From contig NZ_JAEHFW010000001.1 in the NCBI RefSeq assembly GCF_016522075.1, forward strand, positions 372,001-436,000: a stretch of DNA of 64,000 nt, read 5' to 3'. Source of the DNA: Mucilaginibacter segetis (lineage in GTDB: Bacteria; Bacteroidota; Bacteroidia; Sphingobacteriales; Sphingobacteriaceae). This document shows positions 9,799 through 17,722 of this stretch, in pieces (position 1 is the stretch's first letter; each line of letters opens with the position of its first letter). Both the position numbers and the translations under genes were made by a program. The notes under the pieces are model-generated. The model saw only the letters and a program-made list of their open reading frames with translations. It was not told where the DNA came from and made no database searches.

Positions 9799-9806
9799 CA
9801 AATTTA
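9799..9806 (-). promoter_or_regulatory. -7 box abutting the kynA start
   Basis: Reads TAAATTTG on the minus strand (consensus TAnnTTTG), with only 4 nt between the box and the ATG. If used, the mRNA would be leaderless or nearly so. Confidence 0.4.
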
Positions 9807-9871
9807 AATAATAAGTAGCAGGAATTAATTTTGGCAGTTAGATAAAAATTAAAAACCAAAACAGGAACCTA

Positions 9872-9902
9872 TTGTAACTATAAAACCTATAATGCATATT
9901 TG
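9872..9902 (+). promoter_or_regulatory. candidate promoter for the fluoride-riboswitch transcript
   Basis: TTG at 9872-9874, then 20 nt, then CATATTTG at 9895-9902 (one mismatch to TAnnTTTG). A start about 6-9 nt downstream would place the 5' end right at the riboswitch, the expected layout. Confidence 0.4.
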
Positions 9903-9910
9903 CAATGTAT

Positions 9911-9966
9911 TAAGGGCGATGGTGTGCCGCCTATTTGAACCGCTGCAAAGCTGATGACGCCTACCC
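9911..9966 (+). ncRNA. fluoride riboswitch (crcB motif)
   Basis: The sequence carries the hallmark crcB core: GGCGATGG at 9914-9921, CCGCC closing P1 (GGCG 9914-9917 with CGCC 9928-9931), GAACCGC, a P3 hairpin GCU-GCAA-AGC (9942-9951) with a GNRA loop, and CTGATGACGCCTAC at 9951-9964, whose ACGCC pairs back with GGTGT (9920-9924) in the long-range helix. It sits directly ahead of a CLC-F-type exporter. Expression platform: GCCTAC (9959-9964) can instead pair with GTAGGT (9991-9996), which ends 1 nt before the ATG. Without fluoride the start region would therefore be sequestered, suggesting translational control. The platform is inference; the aptamer match is strong. Confidence 0.93.
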
Positions 9967-9997
9967 AAATAAGTTATTTATTATTTGTATGTAGGTT

Positions 9998-11338
9998 ATG
10001 TTAAAAAATATTTTGTCGAAACAGTTCACACTCTTCAAATATCTTTTTCGTTGGACGCTGATGGTAATTCCGGTAGCCATTGCTGTAGGAAGCATGGTAG
10101 CCCTTTTTCTGTGGCTGTTAAAATGGGGTATACACTATCGCTTTAAACACCCCTGGTTGCTGTATTTATTACCGGTTGCGGGTATTTCTATTCATTTACT
10201 TTACAAGCTATATGGACAATCTGCCGAGAAGGGAAATAACCTGATCATTGATGAGATCCATCAGCCAGGAGCGGGTGTGCCAAAACGAATGGCTCCCCTG
10301 ATTTTGATAACTACCGTAATTACTCATATGTTTGGTGGTTCCGCCGGGCGCGAAGGTAGCGCCGTACAGATAGGGGGCAGCTTAGCCAACTTATTTGGCG
10401 GATGGTTCAAGTTACAAGAAACCGATAAAAAGGTTATTTTAACTGCGGGTGTAGCCGCAGGATTTGGAGCGGTGTTTGGTACTCCGTTAACAGGTACTAT
10501 TTTCGCTCTCGAAGTTATCGCCATTGGCCGCATTCAATATAACGCGTTGCTGCCTTGTTTGATAGCCGGCTTAGTTGCCGATGTTACGGTATCTGCCTGG
10601 GGAATACATCATACCCAGTATCATATAGATGTGGTTAATACCGGGCAGGATTTTTATGGGCATCACTTGCATACCGGAATTTGGTTGTTGATAAAGGTGA
10701 TTATATCATCTGCTATTTTTGGTTTAGTAAGTTATGCTTTTGCAAAGGCAGTTCATTTAGTTAAAGATACCTTATTGCAATTATTAAAGATCAGTTGGCT
10801 GTTACCCATTTGCGGGGGGCTGATAATTATCGGGTTAACCCTTCTTTTAGGTAAACCGGATTATTTAAGTTTAGGAGTTGATGCAGAATACCCGGGTGCT
10901 ATTACTATAGTTTCATCTTTCCAGCATGGGGGAGCAGCAGCCTTTAGTTGGTTATGGAAATTAATATATACAGCCATTACTTTAGGGACAGGATTTAAAG
11001 GAGGTGAGGTAACACCATTATTTTATATCGGGTCAACTTTGGGTAATTCCTTGGCCGAATTGTTTAACGCACCGGTAAGTCTTTTTGCGGCGCTTGGGTT
11101 TATCGCTGTTTTTGCAGGAGCAACTAATACGCCTATGGCGTGTACTATAATGGGGATTGAGTTGTTTGGCGGGGAACATGCCTTATTTTTTGCCGTAGCT
11201 TGTTTCACCGCATATTTTTTTAGCGGAGAGAGCGGCATATACGGATCACAGCGCGTTGCAATACCTAAAATTGACGGCATAACGTCGTCAAACGCCAAAA
11301 AATATGTAGCTCGCGTATTCTCTAAATATAAACTGTAA
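9998..11338 (+). CDS. CLC-F-type fluoride/proton antiporter
   Basis: 446-residue CLC-family membrane protein. GGSAGREGSAVQIGG holds the gating glutamate (GREG at about 117-120), followed by GFGAVFGTPLTGTIFALEV and GTGFKGGEVTPLFYIGSTLG. The usual chloride-coordinating GSGIPE is replaced by GAGVPKRMAPL, and the C-terminal tyrosine region differs; both are typical of fluoride-exporting CLC-F (EriC-F) proteins rather than chloride channels. The fluoride riboswitch in its leader gives independent support: it would be derepressed by fluoride and pump the ion out of the cytosol. Most automatic annotation would call it a chloride channel. Confidence 0.9.
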   Translation: MLKNILSKQFTLFKYLFRWTLMVIPVAIAVGSMVALFLWLLKWGIHYRFKHPWLLYLLPVAGISIHLLYKLYGQSAEKGNNLIIDEIHQPGAGVPKRMAPLILITTVITHMFGGSAGREGSAVQIGGSLANLFGGWFKLQETDKKVILTAGVAAGFGAVFGTPLTGTIFALEVIAIGRIQYNALLPCLIAGLVADVTVSAWGIHHTQYHIDVVNTGQDFYGHHLHTGIWLLIKVIISSAIFGLVSYAFAKAVHLVKDTLLQLLKISWLLPICGGLIIIGLTLLLGKPDYLSLGVDAEYPGAITIVSSFQHGGAAAFSWLWKLIYTAITLGTGFKGGEVTPLFYIGSTLGNSLAELFNAPVSLFAALGFIAVFAGATNTPMACTIMGIELFGGEHALFFAVACFTAYFFSGESGIYGSQRVAIPKIDGITSSNAKKYVARVFSKYKL

Positions 11339-11408
11339 ATCTTTATTGTTTCTTTGTTAAAACATATTTAAAGTCTATTGTTTATTACTAAACCAACGAC
11401 TTAAGACA

Positions 11409-11882
11409 ATGCAGATCAACAAAATACTTATCGGAGTAGATGAAAGTAAATTTTCTGAATACGCTGCAGCCTATGGCTTTGACATAGCACGTACCTTTAG
11501 TGCACATGTAGGTTTAGTTCACATAATTGAACCCAACGTAGCGCCGATAAATAGCACAGACACGATAACGGGGATGCCAATGCAAACATCAGGCATAGAT
11601 GATATGGAGATGTTAAATATACAGGAGGATATGTCGGAAAATATAATTGAGCGTACTATAAAAAAATATGCCGGAAATTTACAGGTAACTCATTTTAATG
11701 AATATGGTTCAACTGCTGACAGTATAATTAGTTGCAGTAAGGAATTTGGAGCTGATCTTATAATAATAGGTACACACAATCGCTCAGGAATTGATCGTTT
11801 ATTGATGGGTAGTGTTGCCGAAAGCGTAGTACGTAACTCACATATTCCGGTATTAGTTGTTCCCCTGCTTGCCGATAATTAA
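11409..11882 (+). CDS. universal stress protein (UspA family)
   Basis: 157-residue single-domain Usp. Starts KILIGVDESKFSEYAA and ends with the ATP-binding signature GTHNRSGIDRLLMGSVAESVV (G-x2-G-x9-G-S form), so it is the nucleotide-binding subtype. It follows the fluoride antiporter in the same direction after 70 nt with no visible terminator and may be part of the same transcript. Its 3' end overlaps the tail of the convergent serB-like gene by 4 nt. Confidence 0.92.
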   Translation: MQINKILIGVDESKFSEYAAAYGFDIARTFSAHVGLVHIIEPNVAPINSTDTITGMPMQTSGIDDMEMLNIQEDMSENIIERTIKKYAGNLQVTHFNEYGSTADSIISCSKEFGADLIIIGTHNRSGIDRLLMGSVAESVVRNSHIPVLVVPLLADN

Positions 11883-13171
11883 TACAGTAGCCTGAATTTA
11901 ATGGTATGCTCAATTGCTTTTAGTTTATTGAGCACCTCGGCATCATAACCGGTATTTACATCGGTAATTACATAGCCGATCTGAGCATTAGTTACTAAAA
12001 ATTCGCCTACAATATTCATGTTATTGCGTGCAAACAGATCATTTATTTTAGCTAATATTCCCGGTACGTTCTTGTGGATATGAATTAACCTGTGAGAGTT
12101 ATTGCTTCTGGGAGGTTGCAGATCAGGAAAGTTACAACTCATATGAGTTTTCCCTTCATTCATAAAAGCAATAACCCTTCGGGGGATAAAATCTACGTTT
12201 CTGGGGTTGTTTTTCGGGTCATCAAAAATAATAATGCCATTGGAACAGGCGGTTTCGGCTATTTTACGATTATTTATTTTTCCAAAGCAACCTATCACCT
12301 TAAGTTTGCCGGCATGTTCTAACTGTTCCGGAGTAGGCTGATTAGCATCATCGCAAAATAATACACCGGCTTCATCCAAGTATTTTTCTTCAATGCACTC
12401 CCGGTGCCGTATGTTATAGCCTTCTTTTCGCATTGCTGCTAATGCCTCCTCATTAACATTACCAACTACCAAACATTTTATACGGTTTTTTGGGTACGAT
12501 ATAGCCCGGGGCAGTTTATTTATGTATAAAAACTCATCAAAACTCGGGGTTATATGGTCAGCCTTTTCAGCTACGGATTTGCGTTCGATATTTTCAGTAA
12601 AAGCGAAAAATTTTTCGATCAATCCGGATTCTTTTAATTGAAAATCTGAATAGCCATCACCTATTCCAAAGATCTCTCCCTTCAGATCCAGTTCTCTTAA
12701 TAATTTCACCTTGCCACCTTCCTGAGATAAAGGGTTTGACCGATCATAGCCAATTATATTGCCTTCTTCGTCAAATTCAAATGTGTTAGCGTAAATATTT
12801 TCTTTTTTAATATAATATTCGGTAACAACCGGTATAATAAATTCCTTAAATCCGCCCGAAACTATGAGCACCTGATCCTGGTGGTTTTTGAAAAAAATGG
12901 TATTACGGGAAAAGGAGGTGGATACTTTTTTCTTTAAATGTGTAATAAGCTGTTTTAAATGGTCGCGGTTGGCACAAAGCAGCCTAACCCTTGCCTGTAA
13001 ACTTTCTGTAAATGACAGGCGACCTTCCATAGAAGCATTCGTAAGTGCTTCTATTTGTTTATAAATTTCCTCTCTGTCGGGGTGGTTTTTTAAGGAAATA
13101 CGTGCAAGCTCATCTAAAGCTTCTACCTGTGTAAATGTGCTATCGAAATCTATTATGAAGTGCTGATCCAT
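11879..13171 (-). CDS. phosphoserine phosphatase fused to SerA-like remnant and ACT domain
   Basis: 430 residues in three parts. (1) Residues 1-215: SerB-type HAD phosphatase with motif I DFDST (D8, D10), motif II LIVSGG, a motif III lysine in EGGKVKLL and motif IV GIGDGYSD (about 169-176), so catalytically complete. (2) About 225-345: resembles the substrate-binding half of D-3-phosphoglycerate dehydrogenase (LEHAGKLKVIGCFGKINNRK, then NGIIIFDDP), but no NAD-binding Rossmann fold follows. (3) About 357-430: an ACT domain closest in pattern to the SerA serine-sensing domain (RLIHIHKNVPGILAKIN). Expected reaction: phosphoserine to serine, possibly feedback-regulated by serine. An IS3 element lies 99 nt upstream and its transposase reads towards this gene. 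Confidence 0.85.
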   Translation of the reverse strand: MDQHFIIDFDSTFTQVEALDELARISLKNHPDREEIYKQIEALTNASMEGRLSFTESLQARVRLLCANRDHLKQLITHLKKKVSTSFSRNTIFFKNHQDQVLIVSGGFKEFIIPVVTEYYIKKENIYANTFEFDEEGNIIGYDRSNPLSQEGGKVKLLRELDLKGEIFGIGDGYSDFQLKESGLIEKFFAFTENIERKSVAEKADHITPSFDEFLYINKLPRAISYPKNRIKCLVVGNVNEEALAAMRKEGYNIRHRECIEEKYLDEAGVLFCDDANQPTPEQLEHAGKLKVIGCFGKINNRKIAETACSNGIIIFDDPKNNPRNVDFIPRRVIAFMNEGKTHMSCNFPDLQPPRSNNSHRLIHIHKNVPGILAKINDLFARNNMNIVGEFLVTNAQIGYVITDVNTGYDAEVLNKLKAIEHTIKFRLLY

Positions 13172-13301
13172 ACGAGGCTATTGCAATGTGGAATTGCAAA
13201 TGTGCGAAATTTGATTGAAAGCGTGTAAGGATAAGTTTTCACAATAGGAATGGTAGTGTTAAAAACCGCCACTGAGTCGTCCTAAAATAGGTTGACAGAA
13301 A

Positions 13302-14138
13302 TTAATGATTTAAAGATAGTCCTTGTTGGTTAATACCTGCAAGGATTTTTTGTTGATGTACCAATTGTGGTGTTTGATAGTTTAGAGCCAAATGCGGCCT
13401 TCGACAGTTATAGAGTTCGATAGCGTCGGCGATCATTGCTGCGGCCTGTTGGCTATCTTCCGCTTTAACGACCAGGAACTCATTTTTAATGATACCGTTG
13501 ATGCGTTCAGCTAAAGCGTTCTGATAGCAATTGTAACCATCGGTCATCGATGGAGTTATATGGTGTTTAGCCAATAACTGTTGATATTGTGCTGAACAAT
13601 ATTGTAAACCTCTGTCCGAGTGATGTATCAATGGCGCACTGATCTGCTCTTGTTTGACGGCCATTTGCATGGCAGCCGCCACGCCATCGGTATGTAAGCT
13701 GGGATGCAGATGATACCCTACTATTTTCCGCGAATAAGCATCTGTGACCAGGCTGAGATACGCTGTTTCGGTCTTGGTATCAATATAAGTAATATCACTT
13801 ACCCACACCTCGTTAGGCCTTGTTGCTGCTTTTCTCCCTTTAAGCAAGTTGGGATATTTATGTAGCCAGTGTTTAGAATTCGTTGTTTTATGATAAGAAT
13901 GCTTTGGTTTGATCAGCATATGCTCTGAACGCAGGAAATCAAATAAGGCGTCCCTGCCGATCTTTATCCCTTTACTCCTGATCTGCTTGCTTAACCGATA
14001 ATACAGCTTACGTGTACCGAGCCTTGGTAAATGGATCCGTTCTTTAATGACATCTGCCTTTACCTGTCTAAGTTCCTGTAAACGCTTTTCTATGCGCTGT
14101 TGCTTCTGATAATAGCCCTGACGGCTCATCCCAAACAA
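13302..14138 (-). CDS. IS3-family transposase OrfB (DDE integrase)
   Basis: 278 residues from the first in-frame alternative start, with an HTH_21-like N-terminus (KADVIKERIHLPRLGTRKLYYRL) and an rve integrase core. The DDE triad is visible as D in VSDITYID, D in HHSDRGLQY and E in NALAERINGIIKNE. It lies in the -1 frame relative to OrfA and is probably made mainly as an OrfAB fusion through the slippery heptamer at 14204-14210; the frame is open from there. Confidence 0.93.
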   Translation of the reverse strand: MFGMSRQGYYQKQQRIEKRLQELRQVKADVIKERIHLPRLGTRKLYYRLSKQIRSKGIKIGRDALFDFLRSEHMLIKPKHSYHKTTNSKHWLHKYPNLLKGRKAATRPNEVWVSDITYIDTKTETAYLSLVTDAYSRKIVGYHLHPSLHTDGVAAAMQMAVKQEQISAPLIHHSDRGLQYCSAQYQQLLAKHHITPSMTDGYNCYQNALAERINGIIKNEFLVVKAEDSQQAAAMIADAIELYNCRRPHLALNYQTPQLVHQQKILAGINQQGLSLNH

Positions 14139-14161
14139 TCTGCAAGCCTTTGACAGGCTTA

Positions 14162-14575
14162 CTATTCCTTTGGCTTTGAGCCTTTGGATTGTTTGGGTAA
14201 AGACTTTTTTGGCAAAGCAATGCCATGCTCTTTCTGCAGGATATCGAACATGGTCTTATAGATCAGGTTCCTGTCCTGTTCATCTTTTAAAGCTGCTTCC
14301 AACTGCTTGATCCGTTGTTCCGGGGTAAGTTCGCGATCGTTGTCCAAGGTATACTGTTTGGGTAATGTCCAGTCTAAGGTACCATGTTTCCTTAACCAAA
14401 CCAATACCGTACTCCTGCCTTGGATACCATAATGCTTTTGAGCCTTTTTGTATGTAAGTTCGCCTTTTTCTACTTGCTGGACAACCTGCAACTTAAAAGC
14501 AAGGCTGTAATCGCGCTGACTGCGCCTGGGTGATTTGTTCATGCTTTTTTTCATATAAGTCAACTTTGGTGTCAA
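14162..14575 (-). CDS. IS3-family transposase OrfA (helix-turn-helix)
   Basis: 137 residues with the helix-turn-helix domain of IS3 OrfA proteins (FKLQVVQQVEKGELTYKKAQ, then GRSTVLVWLRKHG) and a leucine-zipper-like stretch RIKQLEAALKDEQDRN for multimerisation. The ATG at 14575 lies inside the right inverted repeat (14570-14588); the in-frame ATG at 14557 is an alternative start. Near its end the codons A-AAA-AAG (14204-14210 on the plus strand as CTTTTTT) give a -1 frameshift into OrfB. Confidence 0.92.
   Translation of the reverse strand: MTPKLTYMKKSMNKSPRRSQRDYSLAFKLQVVQQVEKGELTYKKAQKHYGIQGRSTVLVWLRKHGTLDWTLPKQYTLDNDRELTPEQRIKQLEAALKDEQDRNLIYKTMFDILQKEHGIALPKKSLPKQSKGSKPKE
14204..14210 (-). 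other. programmed -1 frameshift site A-AAA-AAG
   Basis: On the minus strand the heptamer is in phase with OrfA (CCA AAA AAG) and slipping back one base enters the OrfB frame with no intervening stop. This is the classic slippery heptamer of IS3-family elements. Confidence 0.85.
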
Positions 14576-14603
14576 CTTATTTCAGGACGCGACACACAAA
14601 TAC

Positions 14604-14633
14604 AAAAGGCCGACATTATATGGCCGGCCTTTT
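14604..14633 (-). terminator. intrinsic terminator of the DUF892 gene
   Basis: 9-bp arms AAAAGGCCG / CGGCCTTTT (14604-14612 and 14625-14633), immediately downstream of the minus-strand DUF892 gene and just outside the IS end. Confidence 0.8.
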
Positions 14634-14653
14634 ATAGTTTATTTAATTTACTA

Positions 14654-15199
14654 TTATTCCTTTTCAGTTTTTGCTGTATCGTTTATTCCACCTTCAGCAA
14701 TTTGTGTAAGTAAACTATCGGCATCTTTTTCTTCTTGCAAGGTGGCGTCAAGCAAGTCGGCGGCATCATTATAACCCAAGGTTAAGGCTAAAGTTTTTAA
14801 AGTGCCGTATGACGCTATTTCGTAGTGTTCAATTTTTTGAGCGGCAGAAATTATACCGGCATCACGGGTAAGGCTTCCTTTTTCTGTTTCGGCAACAATT
14901 TCGTCGCCTTCTTTTAACAAGCCGGCCATAGCTTCGCATTTAACGGCTACAGCCTTTTCATTGATGGAAGAAAACGCGTCTTCTAAACGTGTAATATGAT
15001 TTTCAGTTTCTTCCAGGTGGTTTTGTATCGCTGTCCGCAGTTCATCAGAGGTAGCGGCCTTAGCCATCTTTGGTAAAGCTTTAGCGAGATGCTTTTCTGC
15101 CCAATAAATGTCCTTTAATTCATCAATAAATAATTCATTCAATGCTGATTCTTCTACGTTAGTTGTAGTTTCAGTTTTTTTTGTTTTTGTAGTTGCCAT
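14654..15199 (-). CDS. DUF892 (YciE/YciF) ferritin-like protein
   Basis: 181 residues. A Lys/Thr-rich N-terminal tail (about 1-20) precedes a four-helix ferritin-like domain of the DUF892 family: LNELFIDELKDIYWAEKHLAKALPKM, then HLEETENHITRLEDAF with ExxH, and AAQKIEHYEIASYGTLKTLA with a second ExxH pair. These are the carboxylate/His positions expected for a di-metal site. Homologues are general-stress proteins. It has its own terminator and no operon partner. Confidence 0.9.
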   Translation of the reverse strand: MATTKTKKTETTTNVEESALNELFIDELKDIYWAEKHLAKALPKMAKAATSDELRTAIQNHLEETENHITRLEDAFSSINEKAVAVKCEAMAGLLKEGDEIVAETEKGSLTRDAGIISAAQKIEHYEIASYGTLKTLALTLGYNDAADLLDATLQEEKDADSLLTQIAEGGINDTAKTEKE

Positions 15200-15350
15200 G
15201 ATTGTTAAGTTTTATTTTAATCAATCAACACAACCATTAGCTATATGTTTTGCCTATTTTTATAATTTTTTAATTATAACGAATATATATATTGTGTTTA
15301 ATGTGTATATATTAAGTTTGGATTTACTTTATAAACCTTGTTTATAATTA

Positions 15351-16682
15351 TCATATAGATTTATTTGCCTTTAAATGCGGCTTTTTCCACGTGATCAGCC
15401 GCCACATAGCCTCTGCACTTAATAAGGTGCATAAGGCAAAAATAGCCGCCTGCACGGCCTTTGGCGTTGATGAAAACGCACCGGCAAGCGCTATGAAATA
15501 AACACTCACCGGTAATAACAGTAATAAACATAAGCCAGCAACATTAAGCGGTATTTTAAATGGCCGTTTAAGCTTAGGTGCAGTTATTCGGAGTTTAATT
15601 AGCGATATATATTCCAAAGAGAGGCCAGCTCCATAAACGGTGACATCAATTATCAGTAATTCCGCAAATGGCCATAATATCATGAAAGATACCACTATTG
15701 AGCATAGTATAATAGAAATGTAAGGTGTTTGATATCGGGAATGTAATATATTAAGTCGTTTGGGTAACAAACCATCGTCGGCCATTGCCTTGGGGACGCG
15801 CGAAACTGATAGCAACACAGCAGCATAAATTCCCAATGAACTTGCCATACCTCCGGCTGCTATTATAGCTCCCAACCATCTTCCGCCGGTTAAAATTCCT
15901 AATGCCGGGAATCCTTCTTCTGAAAATACGTCATAATTTATTCCGGAGCCCATTGCAACCACAACCGCAAAAAAATAAACAAGCATAACTAAAGCAAAGG
16001 CTGTAAATGTTGACGTAAGGTACGACCGTACAGGTTTTTCCACTTCTTTGGCATAAGTTGTTATGTTATCCCATCCTAAACAATTCCACATTACAGTATA
16101 TAAAGCCATACCAAGCGAGGAAAAAGGAACCTGATCAATACTTTGAGGCGGAATGTGAATGGCCCCATTGTGATAAATAGCTATTATAAAAAGTATAATT
16201 AAAGGGGATAATACAAGTGCACCTAAAAAGAGGGAGACTTTACCTACAGGCATAATACCTAAAATATTCAATATTGCGGAAAGCCATATGATAACTATGC
16301 AAACCGGTATGCGAAACTCAATGATTCCCGGAAAGAAAAAGGATGCGTACGTTACAAATAACACCGGATATATGGCCAGATCTACAAACGTGTATATCCA
16401 CGTCCACCAACCTTCGTAAAATCCTAAACGGTTACCTAATGCATATTTAACCCATTTATAATAACCTCCGGTAACCGGCATCATGCTGTTCAGCTCTATT
16501 ACCGTAAATATTGCGGGAATATCCCATAGGATAGGCGTAACTAACAATATTAAAATAGCAGCGTGTTCGCCTGCATATGCCAGCAAAGGCTCTAAGCCAT
16601 ATGGCCCCCCTGAAACGGTGAAAAAAATAAGTGCAACAAGTTGAAATGGCTTTATTTTTTTGGTTATTACTGTTTGTTGCAT
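15351..16682 (-). CDS. APC-superfamily amino acid permease
   Basis: 443-residue integral membrane protein with about 12 hydrophobic helices. The first helix contains FFTVSGGPYGLEP, the Gly-rich unwound TM1 of APC transporters that binds the amino-group/carboxylate of substrate, followed by PVTGGYYKWVKYALG and the cytoplasmic loop KEVEKPVRSYL after GWDNITTYA. Substrate not predictable; probably a cation-coupled importer of amino acids or amines. Transcribed alone, with 229 nt of upstream AT-rich sequence showing no further gene. Confidence 0.88.
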   Translation of the reverse strand: MQQTVITKKIKPFQLVALIFFTVSGGPYGLEPLLAYAGEHAAILILLVTPILWDIPAIFTVIELNSMMPVTGGYYKWVKYALGNRLGFYEGWWTWIYTFVDLAIYPVLFVTYASFFFPGIIEFRIPVCIVIIWLSAILNILGIMPVGKVSLFLGALVLSPLIILFIIAIYHNGAIHIPPQSIDQVPFSSLGMALYTVMWNCLGWDNITTYAKEVEKPVRSYLTSTFTAFALVMLVYFFAVVVAMGSGINYDVFSEEGFPALGILTGGRWLGAIIAAGGMASSLGIYAAVLLSVSRVPKAMADDGLLPKRLNILHSRYQTPYISIILCSIVVSFMILWPFAELLIIDVTVYGAGLSLEYISLIKLRITAPKLKRPFKIPLNVAGLCLLLLLPVSVYFIALAGAFSSTPKAVQAAIFALCTLLSAEAMWRLITWKKPHLKANKSI

Positions 16683-16911
16683 GCGGCATAAAAATATTTA
16701 TTTATCTCATTATTAGCTAACCTAAATTTTTATCAGATATGGTATGTAAACGATAATGAATACTGTTAATAAAATATTTTTCACCACGTGTAACGTATAA
16801 TATAAGATATACGTCAAGGTATAAAATGTTTAAAAAGTATAGGCGCCATACTTAAGACATTGATAAACAATATATTTAATAACAAGGGCACTATGCCCAT
16901 TTACTTATGAA

Positions 16912-17577
16912 ATGAAAAAGAACATCTTAACCTTAATCGCAATTACGGCTACCTTATTTAGTGCCTGCAAAAAAGACAATTCTAACAATCCGGCCGACGG
17001 AAACTCAGCATCGTATCAACCATTTACCAATGGCTCAACATGGTCTTATAGAAACGAAACCAACAGTATACCCGGTTTTCCGGGGCAGGCCGAGGTGGAT
17101 ACTACGATTAACACAATGACCGCTGATACCAAAGTTTTTACCGGCAGAAAATTTCATCTTATTAAATCTGTTACAGGATCAGATATAGTGGAGAATTACT
17201 TTGGCTTTGATAACCATGTATATTACAATCATAGTGTAGATGATCTGGTTGACGGCGAATTAGAACTGCCTTATCTAAATGAGGAAACAGCCATAGGCGG
17301 AACATGGATAGCTCCTTTACAATTTGAAGATGCGCCTGAATCACAGGCAAAAGGTACAATTGTAGAAAAGGATATTACCAAAGTTATTCTTGGTAAAACG
17401 TATAATAATGTAATCCATTCAAAGCTTGAATTGCAATCGAAATTAGACGGTCAATTTGTAACGGTTTTCACTTTCGATTTTTACGTAGCTAAAAGCGTTG
17501 GTGTTATAGCCGTTTATTCAAGTTACAATGGTAATCAGCTATCCAAATCAGAGTTGATAAGTTATAATATTAAATAG
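16912..17577 (+). CDS. hypothetical lipoprotein
   Basis: 221 residues beginning with a lipoprotein signal peptide (MKKNILTLIAITATLFSAC, lipobox LFSAC, lipidated Cys19) and KKDNSNN after it. The mature part is beta-rich with FTNGSTWSYRNE near the start, like the many unclassified Sphingobacteriaceae surface lipoproteins. Function unknown. Followed by an intrinsic terminator. Confidence 0.8.
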   Translation: MKKNILTLIAITATLFSACKKDNSNNPADGNSASYQPFTNGSTWSYRNETNSIPGFPGQAEVDTTINTMTADTKVFTGRKFHLIKSVTGSDIVENYFGFDNHVYYNHSVDDLVDGELELPYLNEETAIGGTWIAPLQFEDAPESQAKGTIVEKDITKVILGKTYNNVIHSKLELQSKLDGQFVTVFTFDFYVAKSVGVIAVYSSYNGNQLSKSELISYNIK

Positions 17578-17599
17578 CAATATTTTTAATATTAAGTTC

Positions 17600-17630
17600 A
17601 ACGGCCTGTGGCAATGCTACAGGCCGTTTT
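17600..17630 (+). terminator. intrinsic terminator
   Basis: 10-bp arms AACGGCCTGT / ACAGGCCGTT (17600-17609, 17619-17628) followed by TT, downstream of the lipoprotein gene. Confidence 0.85.
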
Positions 17631-17689
17631 CGTTTGTAAGGCTTATGCCATAAAAACATGGTCACTCCTCATGGCAATAACGTATGTCC

Positions 17690-17697
17690 TATTTTTG
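17690..17697 (+). promoter_or_regulatory. Bacteroidetes-type -7 box that decides the LLM start
   Basis: TATTTTTG ends 7 nt before the ATG at 17705. A transcript would start at about 17702-17705, so the ATG at 17723 is the more likely initiation codon of the following gene. Confidence 0.45.
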
Positions 17698-17722
17698 AGT
17701 AATAATGCAAAATTTGAAAATT

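Larger units (their letters stand above)
13273..14594 (-). mobile_element. IS3-family insertion sequence (complete)
   Basis: 1322-bp element. Terminal inverted repeats: the left end from 13273 and the right end (complement) from 14594 both start TG, share TCCT at the same distance, and then agree as AAATA-GTTGACA with few mismatches. The ends are flanked by a 3-bp direct repeat, CAC, at 13270-13272 and 14595-14597, a target-site duplication of IS3 size. It encodes OrfA and OrfB on the minus strand joined by a -1 slippery site. Both frames and both ends are intact, so it is potentially active. It landed between the serB-fusion gene and the DUF892 gene without breaking either. Confidence 0.93.
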
